From: Nitrosomonadales bacterium | GTDB lineage: Bacteria; Pseudomonadota; Gammaproteobacteria; Burkholderiales; Nitrosomonadaceae | Assembly (NCBI GenBank): GCA_009886095.1 | Contig: VFJL01000009.1 | Span: 1 to 64,000 of the forward strand | DNA: 64,000 nucleotides | Direction of reading: 5' to 3' | In this document: positions 1-10,075 of the stretch, one piece after another | How the letters are laid out: the number at the start of each line of letters is the position of its first letter | Position numbering within the stretch: position 1 is the stretch's first letter | Made by a program: the position numbers and the translations under genes | Notes under the pieces: model-generated | The model's database searches: none | Told to the model about the DNA's origin: nothing | Seen by the model: the letters and a program-made list of their open reading frames with translations, nothing else

Positions 1-813
1 GCAACTCGTCCCGGATGTGCTCCTGCGGATTGAGTTCAGGCGAATAGGGCGGCAGGAAATACAGCCTCAGGTTATCGGGCAAGACAAAGCTTTTGCTCTT
101 GTGCCAGCCAGCACCGTCGACCACCATGACAATGTTTTCCTGCGGGTAGCGCATGGCAATCTCGGTGATGAATAGCTGCATGCATCCGGTGTTGACTTGG
201 GGGAGTATCAGCGAGCAAATCACCCGTCCATTGGAGAGACGGCACCATAGGCACAAGCGTACTGGTAGACGAGCATGGCCTTGACGTGGCAAAGCCTCCT
301 ACGATTTCGTCCAGCGCGCCGGGAAGTTTTTTTTCATTCTTCGCGCGTCTGTGAGCCACCCTGAGGGTGATAAGTATCGGGGGCAAGTTTGCGCCAACCG
401 TGACGCGCCAGCATGCGGTAAACACTCGATAGCGCCAGCGTTTTTCCCAGTTTGGCTTCAATCGCTGGCTTGATCTGGGGGATGACAACCACGCCACCAC
501 TGGCAGCATCAGGCAGAACTTCATCGAGAATTTGCCGTTCACGATCCAGATCGGTGTTGGCTCTGTTGCGCAACTGGCGCTTGCTGCGTGGTGCGCTCAT
601 TTGTCCGGTCGCCACTTTGCCAAAGCGCGTGCGCATGGTGCAGGTGGCGCCATTGGAGCGACCAATGGCTCGAGCAGTCTGCTCGATGCTCAATCCCAAC
701 TCCAGGGGCAGTAACACCGACTGCGCCAGGCGCAATTCATCGGCTGTGCGCGCAGTTTCTAGAAGCTAACGTGCTGCCGCGATGTGTTCGGTTCCGCTTG
801 CAGATCTGGCCAT
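1..813 (-). pseudogene. IS630-family transposase, decayed (runs off the left edge)
   Basis: Reading the minus strand from an ATG at 813 gives MARSASGTEHIAAAR and then an in-frame TAG, after which the same frame continues with a helix-turn-helix segment (LGLSIEQTARAIGRSNGAT) to a stop at 334. The family-typical sequence then continues in a second frame (KLPGALDEIV, near 305-330), and the C-terminal DDE part is in a third frame, with VVDGAGWHKS (second Asp) and PPYSPELNPQEH (catalytic Glu) near 25-130. The block that normally holds the first catalytic Asp (FQDEARFG-like) is missing between the second and third frames, so I infer an internal deletion of roughly 50 codons. One nonsense codon, one frameshift and one deletion make it non-functional. 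IS630 transposases act in DDE cut-and-paste transposition; this copy is a fossil. No terminal repeat was identified downstream of 813. Confidence 0.85.
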
Positions 814-881
814 GATTTTGTCCCCTTGAAATCAGGACTCTATTACTACTGTTTTTAATGCAAATTGGAACAAGGGCATCT

Positions 882-2063
882 CTACAACCCCCTCAACCCT
901 CTTGCCAAATCCGCTTTGATATCTTGCACCGCTTCCAATCCCACCGCGATGCGCAACAGGCCTTCGGTGATACCCGCCGCATCCCGTGCTTCCTGACTAA
1001 TACGGGCGTGGGTGGTGCTGGCAGGATGAGTAAGCGTACTCTTGGTATCACCCAGATTGGCGGTGATCGAAATCAGACGAGCGGAGTCCACCACCTGCCA
1101 CGCCGCTTCTTTTCCACCCTTCATTTCAAATGAAACGATGCCGCCACCAGTTTTCTGTTGACGCCGGGCAAGCTCGTACTGCGGATGCGACGCTAAGCCG
1201 GGATAATAGACTCGCGCCACATTTGGCTGCACCTCCAGCCAGCGGGCAATTTCCATGGCATTAGTAGAATGAGCCTCCATGCGGATTTTTAGGGTTTCCA
1301 TTCCCTTCAGGATTACCCAGGCATTGAATGCGCTCAGAGTTGGGCCAGCAGTACGCAAGAAGCCATGCACCCCTTTTTCCATCACCAGCTCGCGTTTCCC
1401 CAGTACTGCGCCACCCAGCACCCTACCCTGACCATCAAGATACTTGGTAGCAGAGTGGATCACTAGGTCGGCGCCCAGTTCCAGCGGCCTTTGCAGTATC
1501 GGCGAACAGAAACAGTTGTCAACCGCAAGCCACGCCCCAGTTTTTCTCGCAACTATAGCCAGCGCTGCGATGTCGGAAATTTCAGTAAGCGGGTTTGACG
1601 GGGTTTCTACAAAGAAAAGTTTTGTGTTGGTTTTTACTGCCGCCTGCCATGCTGCAACATCGGTGGCTGAAACAAACGTGGTCTCAATGCCGAAACGTTT
1701 GAGGATATTGTTAAACAAGTTTACCGTGGCACCAAACAGGCTGCGTGAAGCGATAACATGATCCCCTGCAGAGAGCAATCCCATTACGCAGGCAAGTATT
1801 GCCGACATGCCGGAAGAAGTGGCAACGCAGGCCTCCGCTCCCTCCAGTGCGGCAAGTCGTTCCTCAAAAGCAGTAACCGTAGGATTGGTGAAACGCGAAT
1901 ATATATTTCCAGGTTCCGCGCCGGAAAATCGTGCGGCAGCTTGGGCGGCACTATCAAACACATAGCTTGAGGTAAGATACAAAGCCTCGGAGTGCTCATT
2001 GAATTGACTGCGGTGAATGCCTGTATGGATCGCCAGCGTTTCCAGTTCAAAATCGTCAGACAT
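882..2063 (-). CDS. metZ: O-succinylhomoserine sulfhydrylase (PLP-dependent)
   Basis: Makes homocysteine from O-succinylhomoserine and sulfide in methionine synthesis; cytosolic Cys/Met-metabolism PLP enzyme. The 393-residue length is normal. PLP-binding features are visible: the ATSSGMSA loop near residue 81, VDNCFCSP near 181, and the Schiff-base lysine in SATKYLDGQGR (K207). The start ATG at 2063 follows a purine-rich GGAGAGGG stretch. It lies downstream of purF in the usual betaproteobacterial order but has its own promoter and a SAM-II-like leader with terminator in the 152-bp gap, so it is probably transcribed separately and repressed by S-adenosylmethionine. MetZ rather than MetB or MetC is favoured by overall sequence feel and by the met-type riboswitch; a cystathionine gamma-synthase activity cannot be excluded. 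Confidence 0.92.
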   Translation of the reverse strand: MSDDFELETLAIHTGIHRSQFNEHSEALYLTSSYVFDSAAQAAARFSGAEPGNIYSRFTNPTVTAFEERLAALEGAEACVATSSGMSAILACVMGLLSAGDHVIASRSLFGATVNLFNNILKRFGIETTFVSATDVAAWQAAVKTNTKLFFVETPSNPLTEISDIAALAIVARKTGAWLAVDNCFCSPILQRPLELGADLVIHSATKYLDGQGRVLGGAVLGKRELVMEKGVHGFLRTAGPTLSAFNAWVILKGMETLKIRMEAHSTNAMEIARWLEVQPNVARVYYPGLASHPQYELARRQQKTGGGIVSFEMKGGKEAAWQVVDSARLISITANLGDTKSTLTHPASTTHARISQEARDAAGITEGLLRIAVGLEAVQDIKADLARGLRGL

Positions 2064-2083
2064 GGGAGACCCTCTCCAAATAA

Positions 2084-2117
2084 AAAAACCCGTTCAGCTT
2101 TTGCTAAAACGGGTTCC
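2084..2117 (-). terminator. Intrinsic terminator in the metZ leader (expression platform)
   Basis: On the minus strand AACCCGTTTTAGC, loop AAAA, GCTGAACGGGTT forms a 12-bp stem (one bulge, one G-U) followed at once by seven T. It ends about 20 bases before the metZ start codon, so it stops transcription before metZ instead of simply ending purF. The 5' arm contains TTTAGC (2103-2108), complementary to GCTAAA (2124-2129) in the 3' strand of the preceding aptamer, giving a mutually exclusive antiterminator pairing. Confidence 0.85.
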
Positions 2118-2174
2118 CCACGCTTTAGCTGTATTTATAACGCGCCCGCAAGCTGAATATCAAATCGGCGCACA
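2115..2174 (-). ncRNA. SAM-II (metA-motif) riboswitch-like aptamer upstream of metZ
   Basis: The minus strand reads GCGCCGATTT, a loop containing CAGCTTGC, then GGGCGCGTTATAAATACAGC and GCTAAAGCG. P1 is GCGCC with GGCGC; the loop AGCT can pair with the downstream AGCT to give the H-type pseudoknot. The order CGC-GATTT, GCGCG, T-ATAAAT, AGCTAAA matches the SAM-II consensus as I remember it from alphaproteobacterial metA/metX leaders. The predicted transcription start (about 2173) falls at the 5' edge of the aptamer. SAM-II binds S-adenosylmethionine and shuts off methionine genes. Folding and covariance were not run. Confidence 0.82.
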
Positions 2175-2179
2175 ATCAC

Positions 2180-2208
2180 AAATTACACTTGGTAAATATT
2201 TTTGTCAA
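2180..2208 (-). promoter_or_regulatory. Sigma-70 promoter of metZ
   Basis: TTGACA (2203-2208), 17-base spacer, TAATTT (2180-2185) on the minus strand, immediately after the purF stop. The -35 is perfect, the -10 is moderate. Initiation about seven bases downstream would start the RNA at the riboswitch aptamer. Confidence 0.65.
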
Positions 2209-2215
2209 ATCGCTG

Positions 2216-3736
2216 TTAGTCTGCTGCCACCAAATTCAAGTCCAGTTGCGTGCTGGATCTGGCTTGCGCTAAGGCAAGGCCACCATTGCGTTGCGCCTCA
2301 ATAATAGCCAGGTATTCTGGCGTAACATCACCAGTGATGTAATTACCATCGAAACAGGAAGTCTCATAACGTGTAATGGATGGATTGACCCGGCACACAT
2401 CTTTCTTGAGGGAGTCGAGATCCTGGTAAACAAGATGATCCGCGCCGATCTCTCGGCAAATATCATCGTCATTGCGTCCGGTGGCAATCAGTTCCTGGCG
2501 CGTTGGCATATCAATCCCATAGACATTTGGAAATCGCACTGGCGGTGCGGCTGAAGCAAAATACACTTTGTGCGCCCCGGCTTCCTGCGCCATTTGTACA
2601 ATTTCTCGGCTGGTCGTGCCGCGCACAATGGAGTCATCCACCAATAATACGTTCTTACCACGGAATTCCACACTCATAGCATTGAGCTTCTGCCGCACCG
2701 ATTTACGCCGCTGCTGCTGTCCTGGCATGATAAAAGTACGGCCAATGTAACGATTCTTGACGAAACCCTCGCGAAAATTTAGCCCCAGGCGGTTGGCAAG
2801 CTGCAAGGCACTGGGACGACTGGAATCAGGAATTGGAATTACCACATCAATATCTAGATGCCGCATGGTCTTGGTGATTTTATCGGCCAGACTCTCACCC
2901 ATGTTCAGCCGTGTTTCGTATACTGAAATACCATCCATTACCGAATCGGGACGCGCCAGATAGACATACTCGAAAATACATGGGTTAAGCGTAGGGTTAA
3001 TGGCGCATTGTTTGCTATGGAAATTACCATTCTCATCAATAAAAACCGCCTCTCCCGGTGCAATATCACGTACCAGTTTGAACCCAAGTGTATCAAGCGC
3101 TACGCTCTCAGATGCTACCAGATACTCAATCCCATGCTCGGTATCGGCACAGCCAAATACTAGCGGGCGGATACCGTAGGGATCACGAAAGGCTAGCAAC
3201 CCATAACCTGCGATCATTGCCACTACTGCGTAGGCACCACGGCAACGCCGGTGTACACCGGCAACCGCAGCAAAAATAGCGGCAGGATCAAGCTGATGGT
3301 TTTTCGTACTCCTTTGCAACTCATGTGCAAGTACATTGAGCAACACCTCAGAATCGGAATTGGTATTGACGTGACGTAGGTCTTCACGAAACAACTCCTG
3401 GTTGAGTTGTGCTGCATTGGTGAGATTACCGTTGTGTCCCAATACGATGCCAAACGGCGAATTTACGTAAAATGGTTGGGCCTCGGCACTAGATTCGGCA
3501 GAGCCAGCGGTCGGGTAGCGCACATGGGCAATACCCATATTGCCAGCCAGCGCACGCATGTTACGAGTTCTAAATACATCCCGAACCAAACCTCCACCTT
3601 TTTGCATGTGGAAAGTATTGCCCTGCGCAGTAACTATGCCAGCAGCATCCTGTCCACGATGCTGCAATACCAACAGCCCGTCATAAAGCAGCTGGTTGGC
3701 AGGCGATTGCGCGACTACACCCAGAATTCCACACAT
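2216..3736 (-). CDS. purF: Amidophosphoribosyltransferase
   Basis: First committed step of purine synthesis: glutamine plus PRPP to 5-phosphoribosylamine. The protein begins [10 protein letters not shown], so removal of Met exposes the N-terminal nucleophile cysteine of the class II glutaminase domain (about residues 2-235). The C-terminal phosphoribosyltransferase half carries the PRPP loop [16 protein letters not shown] near residue 365. Length 506 is normal. There is no long propeptide before Cys, and no iron-sulfur cysteine set of the Bacillus type is obvious, which fits the E. coli-like class. It follows cvpA by 129 bases, the classical cvpA-purF pairing. Confidence 0.96.
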   Translation of the reverse strand: MCGILGVVAQSPANQLLYDGLLVLQHRGQDAAGIVTAQGNTFHMQKGGGLVRDVFRTRNMRALAGNMGIAHVRYPTAGSAESSAEAQPFYVNSPFGIVLGHNGNLTNAAQLNQELFREDLRHVNTNSDSEVLLNVLAHELQRSTKNHQLDPAAIFAAVAGVHRRCRGAYAVVAMIAGYGLLAFRDPYGIRPLVFGCADTEHGIEYLVASESVALDTLGFKLVRDIAPGEAVFIDENGNFHSKQCAINPTLNPCIFEYVYLARPDSVMDGISVYETRLNMGESLADKITKTMRHLDIDVVIPIPDSSRPSALQLANRLGLNFREGFVKNRYIGRTFIMPGQQQRRKSVRQKLNAMSVEFRGKNVLLVDDSIVRGTTSREIVQMAQEAGAHKVYFASAAPPVRFPNVYGIDMPTRQELIATGRNDDDICREIGADHLVYQDLDSLKKDVCRVNPSITRYETSCFDGNYITGDVTPEYLAIIEAQRNGGLALAQARSSTQLDLNLVAAD

Positions 3737-3865
3737 GATTACATCCCGGAAAGAGCGTACAGGTTAACGCCGCATGAAAAAAGTGTAAAGAAATTTACTT
3801 CGCGTTTTACTCTGCACCACATTGACGAGGACTGCCCCCATCTCTGCACCATAGTCAGGGAACCT

Positions 3866-4366
3866 CTATCGTTCATAATGAATACGCTTGGACAAATCCT
3901 GCGGCAGCCAAGGCATCATCATCTTTACCGCTGTTTCAAGCGGCTTACTAAATAGGGCCTTCTGCCAGAACGATTCTTGTGGGAGCGCAGTCATCCCTGC
4001 TGCCAATACAAACAGCAGCACTACCAGCAACCCGCGTGCAAGACCGAACAATGCACCAAAAAGTCTGTCAATAAACCCCAACCCCACTGTCTTTACCATG
4101 GCCGAGGCCAGCATGGTGACCAGACTCATTCCCAACAATGCCGACAAAAATATTGCAACAAATGCCACCAACATGCGTAGCAACTCTCCATGAATGCCAG
4201 CCGGCAGCATCAATGCAAAACTTGCCGCGAAAGAGTTCGCTGCCATGAACGCCACTACCCAACTCACCAGCGCCAATAACTCGCGCACTGCACCACGCAC
4301 CATACTCAGCAGAATCGATGCAGCCAATACGCTTAGGACAGCGTAATCGAAAATAGTCATTTGCAA
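3866..4366 (-). CDS. cvpA: CvpA family inner-membrane protein
   Basis: A 166-residue protein with four hydrophobic segments (about residues 5-25, 28-50, 63-90 and 103-128), as usual in the CvpA/colicin V production family. The family is linked to envelope homeostasis and biofilm traits; its molecular activity is not settled. The gene sits directly upstream of purF and downstream of dedD, the arrangement that gave the family its purine-regulon association. The C-terminus is basic (LSKRIHYER), likely cytoplasmic. Called by family and position; the start ATG at 4366 is unambiguous. Confidence 0.9.
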   Translation of the reverse strand: MQMTIFDYAVLSVLAASILLSMVRGAVRELLALVSWVVAFMAANSFAASFALMLPAGIHGELLRMLVAFVAIFLSALLGMSLVTMLASAMVKTVGLGFIDRLFGALFGLARGLLVVLLFVLAAGMTALPQESFWQKALFSKPLETAVKMMMPWLPQDLSKRIHYER

Positions 4367-4453
4367 AAATGAGAAAAACTACCAGAGCAAGTTTTCTCCA
4401 TATGGCAATCGTTATTACTTCGTTGCATCCAAGCTATAAATTCCATCATGGAA

Positions 4454-5071
4454 TTATTGAGCTGTCACTACACCATCAAGCCCCAACTTTTTCAATTTCT
4501 CACGCATTTCCTCCGCCGTTCCGCGAATAGGGAAAGGGCCGATACGCACACGGATTACTTCACCCTTGTCGGTGTTGATATTTTCCATATAGGTATTGAT
4601 GCCATTTGAAATGAGATTTTGCTGCTGTTGCCTTGCCTTGATTGGATCAGAAAACGCACCCAATTGCACCACAAATGCACCTGTAGCAGCGACAGGTTTT
4701 TCAACTCGGGATTCAGTCTTTAAATCAGATTTATTCTCAACCGATTTCCCTGTGGTTTGTGCTGGCTGCGGCAGAGGTTGAGATTTCACCTGCCCTGTTT
4801 GCGCAGCTTGTTGTGCTATTATTTCTGGTTCTTCAGCAGCAGCAGCGATAGCTGACACCCCTGCCTCGGGAACAATCTTGGGGGAAAACTCGCCCGCCGA
4901 ATTTTCCGAAGGAATACGGATGTCAATCTCATGACTCCCCTGCTTCGGTTCGCTGTCGAGCACCATCGGTAGAATCACAATCGCAGCGATCACAAGTACA
5001 GCCGCCCCAATCAAGCGTCTTCTGGCACTTTTCCTTAATTTAATTTCTTCTTCAGTGATTGTTTTTGCCAT
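4454..5071 (-). CDS. dedD: SPOR-domain cell-division protein, DedD-like
   Basis: 205 residues: a short basic cytoplasmic N-terminus, one transmembrane segment (about residues 19-40, LIGAAVLVIAAIVILPMVL), a Pro/Ala/Gln-rich periplasmic linker, and a C-terminal SPOR domain (about 128-205, GAFVVQLGAFSDPIKARQ onwards). SPOR domains bind glycan strands denuded of stem peptides at the septum. The folC-dedD-cvpA-purF order is the one seen in enterics and betaproteobacteria, which supports the DedD assignment over other SPOR proteins. The gap to folC is only 17 bases, suggesting co-transcription with it. Confidence 0.88.
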   Translation of the reverse strand: MAKTITEEEIKLRKSARRRLIGAAVLVIAAIVILPMVLDSEPKQGSHEIDIRIPSENSAGEFSPKIVPEAGVSAIAAAAEEPEIIAQQAAQTGQVKSQPLPQPAQTTGKSVENKSDLKTESRVEKPVAATGAFVVQLGAFSDPIKARQQQQNLISNGINTYMENINTDKGEVIRVRIGPFPIRGTAEEMREKLKKLGLDGVVTAQ

Positions 5072-5088
5072 TTGAATCTGCCTGTTTA

Positions 5089-6396
5089 CTACTGTCGGCG
5101 CTTAACTATATTGCGATATGCTAACACTTCACTCACAGTATGGAATGAGCCGAAAACGCAGATTCTATCATTTTCGGTCGCTTGCTCACAGGCATATGCA
5201 TAGGCCGTAGCAGTATCTGGAAAAGCGCAGATTACCCCTCCTGCTCCCACTACATTCACACTTTCCAACACCTGCAGTAGTTCATCGGCAGAGGCGCCGC
5301 GTGGCACATTAATGTCCGCCACCAACCACATATCCACTCTGGACATGAGCGATCGCACCACACCGGCTATATCTTTATCCCTGAGCATCGCGAATACGGC
5401 ATAAGTCTTCTGATAGCGATCCATGTTGTCAAGATTGATAGCCAGAATATGTGCAGCACTTGGATTATGCGCTACATCCAACACTATCAGCGGTCGTCCT
5501 GGTAATACCTGAAACCGTCCCGGCAATGTTACCTCCAGCAGACCCTGGCGTATATCACCCATGGTAACCGGCAAACTGTCCTTGAGCGTATCCAGCGCAG
5601 CGAGGCAGGCACTGGCGTTGCGCAGTTGACAAGTACCACGCAAGGCAGGATGGGGAAGCGCATGACGCTTGCCTCCTACTCCCCAATAGCCCCATAGAGT
5701 TGCATCGGCTAAGTATCCAAAGTGTTCGCCAATATGCATGAAATTTGCACCAATTGCCTCTGCATGTCGACGGACAGCAGCAGGAACATTTGGCTCTGAA
5801 CAGATCGCAGCTCTGCCGCTTCTAAAAATTCCAGCCTTCTCGAATCCAATTTCCTCTCGCGTGTTACCGAGATAATCCATATGATCAAAATCCACGCTAG
5901 TCAACACTGCACAGTTAGCATCAAAGATATTGACTGCGTCCAAACGCCCGCCCAACCCCACTTCCAGAATCGCAACATCCACCCCAGCCTGACTGAACAA
6001 CTGCATTGCCGCCAAGGTTCCAAACTCAAAATAAGTCAGAGAAATACCACTATCTACCCGTGCCGAATCGACCTCATCAAAAGCTCTACATAAATCATCG
6101 TCACTCGCCTCCTGCTGATTTATCCTCACTCGCTCGTTATAGCGCAGCAAATGCGGCGAAGTGTAGCAAGCGACACGATACCCGGCACGGCTCAGAATTG
6201 CCTCCAGCATGGCACATGTCGAACCCTTACCATTGGTGCCACCAACAGTAATGATGGGAAAAGACGGTGTAAGACCCAGCATGCTCTTGACCTGATCGAC
6301 ACGCTCCAACCCCATCTCGATGGTCTTGGGGTGGAGATATTCGAGATAACCCAACCAATCAGACAGAGTTCTTGGTTTTGAATTGGATTCGATCAT
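5089..6396 (-). CDS. folC: Bifunctional dihydrofolate synthase / folylpolyglutamate synthase
   Basis: Adds glutamate to dihydropteroate and extends the gamma-glutamyl tail of folates; Mur-ligase fold. The ATP P-loop is visible as GGTNGKGST (residues 52-60), and DFDHMDYLG and LDVAHNP motifs of the family follow near 170 and 310. Length 435 matches FolC. It lies between accD and dedD, as in E. coli. The start ATG at 6396 leads into IESNSKPRTLSDWLGYLE, the normal FolC beginning. Confidence 0.95.
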   Translation of the reverse strand: MIESNSKPRTLSDWLGYLEYLHPKTIEMGLERVDQVKSMLGLTPSFPIITVGGTNGKGSTCAMLEAILSRAGYRVACYTSPHLLRYNERVRINQQEASDDDLCRAFDEVDSARVDSGISLTYFEFGTLAAMQLFSQAGVDVAILEVGLGGRLDAVNIFDANCAVLTSVDFDHMDYLGNTREEIGFEKAGIFRSGRAAICSEPNVPAAVRRHAEAIGANFMHIGEHFGYLADATLWGYWGVGGKRHALPHPALRGTCQLRNASACLAALDTLKDSLPVTMGDIRQGLLEVTLPGRFQVLPGRPLIVLDVAHNPSAAHILAINLDNMDRYQKTYAVFAMLRDKDIAGVVRSLMSRVDMWLVADINVPRGASADELLQVLESVNVVGAGGVICAFPDTATAYAYACEQATENDRICVFGSFHTVSEVLAYRNIVKRRQ

Positions 6397-6467
6397 TTGC
6401 TGTCACACGCCGTTCTGACAATGAAGCCACGATACGGATTATTTGCTGCAGCAAGCGCCACCATAAA

Positions 6468-7337
6468 TCAGGATGCAGGGGCAGGCACCCGCATCAGTAG
6501 CGTGCACAGATTGGCGAGCTTATCGCGCATCTGCCTGCGATCCACGATCATATCTATCGCTCCATGCTCCAGCAGGAACTCGGCACGCTGAAAACCTTCC
6601 GGTAGAGTTTGACGCACTGTCTGTTCGATCACCCTTGGCCCGGCAAAACCGATCAGCGCTCCCGGTTCGGCGATTACCACGTCGCCAATGAAGGCAAAAC
6701 TGGCCGATACGCCACCCATGGTAGGATCGGTAAGTACCGAGATAAAAGGGATTTTCTCCTGACTTAACTGAGTAAGCACCGCTGATGTCTTGGCCATTTG
6801 CATCAGCGATAACAACCCCTCCTGCATACGCGCTCCACCACTGGCAGTAAAACATACAAACGGCATATGCTGCTCAATGCATACCTGCACTCCGCGTACA
6901 AAACGCTCGCCCACCACCGAACCCATCGAACCACCCATGAAACCAAATTCAAACGCGGCTACCACCAAGGGTACAGTCTTGACGCTACCCTGCATTACCA
7001 CCAGCGCATCGTCTTCGTCAGTATCTATTTTCGCCTGTGATAGGCGATCAACGTAACGTTTGCTATCTTTGAATTTAAGCGGATCCAGCGATAGCACTTT
7101 TGCGCCGATCTCATAACGCCCCTCGGCATCCAGCAACAAATCAAGGCGTACTCTGGCAGAGATACGGTTGTGGTGATTACACTTGGGGCAAACGTTGAGA
7201 TTATTTCCCAGGTCGGAGTAATACAGCACGGCTTCACAAGAAGCGCATTTGCTCCACAACCCCTCTGGTACGATTTTTTTCTCGCCGCTTTCCTTACGCT
7301 TTATTTTTGGGGGAAGAAGTTTCTGGAACCAGCTCAT
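6468..7337 (-). CDS. accD: Acetyl-CoA carboxylase, carboxyltransferase subunit beta
   Basis: Beta half of the biotin-dependent carboxyltransferase making malonyl-CoA. The N-terminal zinc ribbon is present: C31-x2-C34 and C50-x2-C53. The crotonase-like core contains [11 protein letters not shown] and [11 protein letters not shown]. 289 residues is the usual length. The gene is 17 bases after trpA and 71 before folC, and co-transcription with the trp genes is likely. Confidence 0.96.
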   Translation of the reverse strand: MSWFQKLLPPKIKRKESGEKKIVPEGLWSKCASCEAVLYYSDLGNNLNVCPKCNHHNRISARVRLDLLLDAEGRYEIGAKVLSLDPLKFKDSKRYVDRLSQAKIDTDEDDALVVMQGSVKTVPLVVAAFEFGFMGGSMGSVVGERFVRGVQVCIEQHMPFVCFTASGGARMQEGLLSLMQMAKTSAVLTQLSQEKIPFISVLTDPTMGGVSASFAFIGDVVIAEPGALIGFAGPRVIEQTVRQTLPEGFQRAEFLLEHGAIDMIVDRRQMRDKLANLCTLLMRVPAPAS

Positions 7338-7354
7338 AAGCCTGCGCTCAACCT

Positions 7355-8167
7355 TTAGTATTTAATGCTGACTTCATCAATTGCGCTCCGCAGGCCTTTT
7401 ACTAAACGGTCCACATTTGTCAGCACTTCCGCTCTGGGCGATTTTTCAATTTCTTCGATAATGCGACTACCCACTACCACCGCATCCGCCAAACCGGCTA
7501 TTGCCTTGGCTGTTACGCCATCGCGTATACCAAAACCGACGCCAATGGGGATGGAGATACATGAACGCAACTGGATCAGCTTGTTAGCTACTTCACTCAA
7601 ATCAAGGTGTGATGCACCGGTCACGCCCTTCAATGAAACGTAGTACACATACCCCTGTGCCATTTTTGCTACTTGCTCAATACGCGTCTGCGGCGTAGTA
7701 GGAGACAACAGAAAGACTGCATCCAATTCCTTCTGCCTGAGATGTTCCACCCATTCCACACACTCTTCTGGTGGATAATCCACCGTCAGCACTCCATCCA
7801 CGCCGCATTCTTTTGCCCTGGTTGAAAATTTACCGTAGCCCATCGCTTCTACCGGATTGGCATAGCCCATCAACACTACGGGTGTGCGCATATCGTTTTT
7901 TCTGAATTCTTCCACCATAGTTAATACATCTTTCAAACCCACATGGTACTTCAACGCTCGTTCGGAGGAGCGCTGTATGGTCGGACCATCCGCCATCGGG
8001 TCGGAAAATGGCACCCCCAGTTCAATGATGTCAGCGCCCGCTTTTACTAATCCATGCATTAATGGAACCGTCATTGCCGGATCCGGATCGCCGGCGGTAA
8101 TGAAGGGGATCAAGGCTTTTTTGTTTTGCTGACGCAGCCTATCAAATACTGTTGCAATACGGGACAT
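7355..8167 (-). CDS. trpA: Tryptophan synthase alpha subunit
   Basis: Cleaves indole-3-glycerol phosphate to indole and glyceraldehyde 3-phosphate. Both catalytic acids are in place: E49 ([11 protein letters not shown]) and D60 (MADGPT). The phosphate-binding loop GVGFGIRD is near residue 211. Length 270 is normal. It follows trpB by 17 bases, so the alpha2beta2 complex subunits are made from one message. Confidence 0.97.
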   Translation of the reverse strand: MSRIATVFDRLRQQNKKALIPFITAGDPDPAMTVPLMHGLVKAGADIIELGVPFSDPMADGPTIQRSSERALKYHVGLKDVLTMVEEFRKNDMRTPVVLMGYANPVEAMGYGKFSTRAKECGVDGVLTVDYPPEECVEWVEHLRQKELDAVFLLSPTTPQTRIEQVAKMAQGYVYYVSLKGVTGASHLDLSEVANKLIQLRSCISIPIGVGFGIRDGVTAKAIAGLADAVVVGSRIIEEIEKSPRAEVLTNVDRLVKGLRSAIDEVSIKY

Positions 8168-8184
8168 GAATATCTCAGGCTCGG

Positions 8185-9384
8185 TTAAAATGTAATGCCG
8201 GAGGCTTCAGCTACGGTGACCATATCTTTATCTCCACGCCCGGAGAGATTCACCAGCAACAACTTGTCTTTGTCGAGTGTGGGCGCGAGCTTGGCAGCGT
8301 AAGCCAGTGCGTGGCTTGATTCCAGTGCTGGCATGATCCCCTCATACCGGCATAGAGTATGGAATGCTGCCAGTGCTTCAGCGTCACTTATCCCCACGTA
8401 TTCAGCACGGTTACTGTCCTTAAGCCAAGCATGTTCCGGGCCAACACCGGGGTAGTCAAGACCAGCAGAAATGGAATGAGTCTCGATGATCTGACCATCC
8501 GCATCCTGAATCAGGTAGGTGCGATTGCCATGCAGCACACCAGGCCTTCCTGTCATTAGGGTTGCTGCGTGCTGGCCACTTTCGATGCCGCGGCCTGCCG
8601 CTTCCACGCCTATCATGCGTACATCGCTGTCGTCTATATAGGGATAAAATAGGCCAATAGCGTTTGATCCACCGCCCACACAGGCGATCAGCGCATCCGG
8701 TTGACGTCCATATTCCTCTTGCATCTGCACCTTTGCTTCACGTCCGATGATAGCCTGAAAATCACGTACCATCATCGGATAGGGATGTGGGCCAGCAACC
8801 GTGCCGATGATGTAAAAAGTATTCTCAACGTTGGTAACCCAGTCGCGCATGGCTTCATTGAGCGCGTCCTTCAGCGTCCGGGAACCGGACTCGACTGGTA
8901 CTACTGTCGCACCCAGTAACTTCATCCGATAGACATTGGTAGCCTGACGCTTTATATCCTCGGAACCCATGTAGACCACACACTCCATACCGTAGCGCGC
9001 AGCTACCGTGGCGCTGGCAACGCCATGCTGACCCGCCCCGGTCTCGGCAATCACGCGTGGCTTGCCCATGCGCTTGGCCAGCAGCGCCTGGCCGATGGTG
9101 TTGTTTATTTTGTGCGCGCCGGTATGATTCAGGTCTTCACGCTTCAGCAGAATCTGCGCTCCGCCCAGATGTGTCGACCATCTCTTTGCATGATAAATCG
9201 GGCTGGGTCGTCCCACATAGTGCTTCAACTCATAGGCGAATTCTGCCTGAAAATCGCTATCACTACGATAATGTTCATACTGGTTGCGTAATTCCTCCAG
9301 CGCTGCAATCAGTGTCTCAGCTACAAATACACCGCCATAAGGACCAAAGTGGCCGCGCTTGTCAGGAAGATCATAAACTTTCAC
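8185..9384 (-). CDS. trpB: Tryptophan synthase beta subunit (GTG start)
   Basis: PLP enzyme joining indole and serine. The PLP lysine lies in [11 protein letters not shown] (K92 in this numbering) and the phosphate-binding loop is [10 protein letters not shown]. The ORF track starts upstream at 9426, but a GTG at 9384 preceded by AAGGAG with a 9-base spacer gives the natural beginning [17 protein letters not shown], 399 residues, close to family length. The start overlaps the end of trpF by 14 bases, which suggests translational coupling. Confidence 0.96.
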   Translation of the reverse strand: MKVYDLPDKRGHFGPYGGVFVAETLIAALEELRNQYEHYRSDSDFQAEFAYELKHYVGRPSPIYHAKRWSTHLGGAQILLKREDLNHTGAHKINNTIGQALLAKRMGKPRVIAETGAGQHGVASATVAARYGMECVVYMGSEDIKRQATNVYRMKLLGATVVPVESGSRTLKDALNEAMRDWVTNVENTFYIIGTVAGPHPYPMMVRDFQAIIGREAKVQMQEEYGRQPDALIACVGGGSNAIGLFYPYIDDSDVRMIGVEAAGRGIESGQHAATLMTGRPGVLHGNRTYLIQDADGQIIETHSISAGLDYPGVGPEHAWLKDSNRAEYVGISDAEALAAFHTLCRYEGIMPALESSHALAYAAKLAPTLDKDKLLLVNLSGRGDKDMVTVAEASGITF

Positions 9385-9997
9385 TATTTCTAACTCCTTG
9401 CATGAAAGCGGCAATTTTCTCCGCATCCTTGATGCCCTTGGCGGCTTCTACACCACTCGATACATCCACTGCCCAAGGCTGCACCTGTTTGATCGCCATC
9501 ATTACGTTGCCGGGATGCAGGCCACCAGAAAGAATCAGCGGCAACGGCAAATGTTGCGGAATCAAGCCCCAGTTAAATACATCACCAGTCCCACCCGGCG
9601 AACCTTCGACGTAGCTATCCAGTAGCAACCCCTTGGCGCTGGAGTAACGGGTTGCATATTGTAGCAAATCTACCCCACTCCTGACTCGCACAGCTTTAAT
9701 ATAAGGTAGTGAAAATCGGCAACAAAATTCCGGGGATTCGTCACCATGAAATTGCAGCAGGTTCAGACCCGCAATGGAGACGGTTTCTTCTACCCATTCT
9801 GGTTCCGGATCAACATATACACCTACTGTGCTAATGAATGGCGGCAGCACTGCTGCAATTTCACGCACCTTAGCTGGCATGATATAACGTGCGCTTTGTG
9901 ACCAGAATATAAACCCGATGGCGTCTGCACCCAGACGCGCCGCTACCAGCGCATCTTCAATACGAGTAATACCACAGATTTTTATTCGGGTAGGCAT
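9371..9997 (-). CDS. trpF: Phosphoribosylanthranilate isomerase
   Basis: Amadori rearrangement in tryptophan synthesis, TIM-barrel monomer. The general base cysteine is in KICGITR (C8) and the general acid region is [12 protein letters not shown] near the C-terminus. 208 residues. It stands as a single-domain enzyme (not fused to trpC) and heads the trpF-trpB-trpA-accD run, following truA by 78 bases. No leader peptide rich in Trp or attenuator was seen upstream. Confidence 0.95.
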   Translation of the reverse strand: MPTRIKICGITRIEDALVAARLGADAIGFIFWSQSARYIMPAKVREIAAVLPPFISTVGVYVDPEPEWVEETVSIAGLNLLQFHGDESPEFCCRFSLPYIKAVRVRSGVDLLQYATRYSSAKGLLLDSYVEGSPGGTGDVFNWGLIPQHLPLPLILSGGLHPGNVMMAIKQVQPWAVDVSSGVEAAKGIKDAEKIAAFMQGVRNSESL

Positions 9998-10075
9998 AAA
10001 TCAAAAACGAGTTTTTTGGATACAAGTACAAACCAGCCTTCCAGGCGCACTGTGATTATACCTGTGCATTCGTGG

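Noticed and set aside
9998-10075. Trp attenuator or leader peptide upstream of trpF
   Set aside because: No short Trp-rich ORF and no terminator/antiterminator pair in the 78-base gap.
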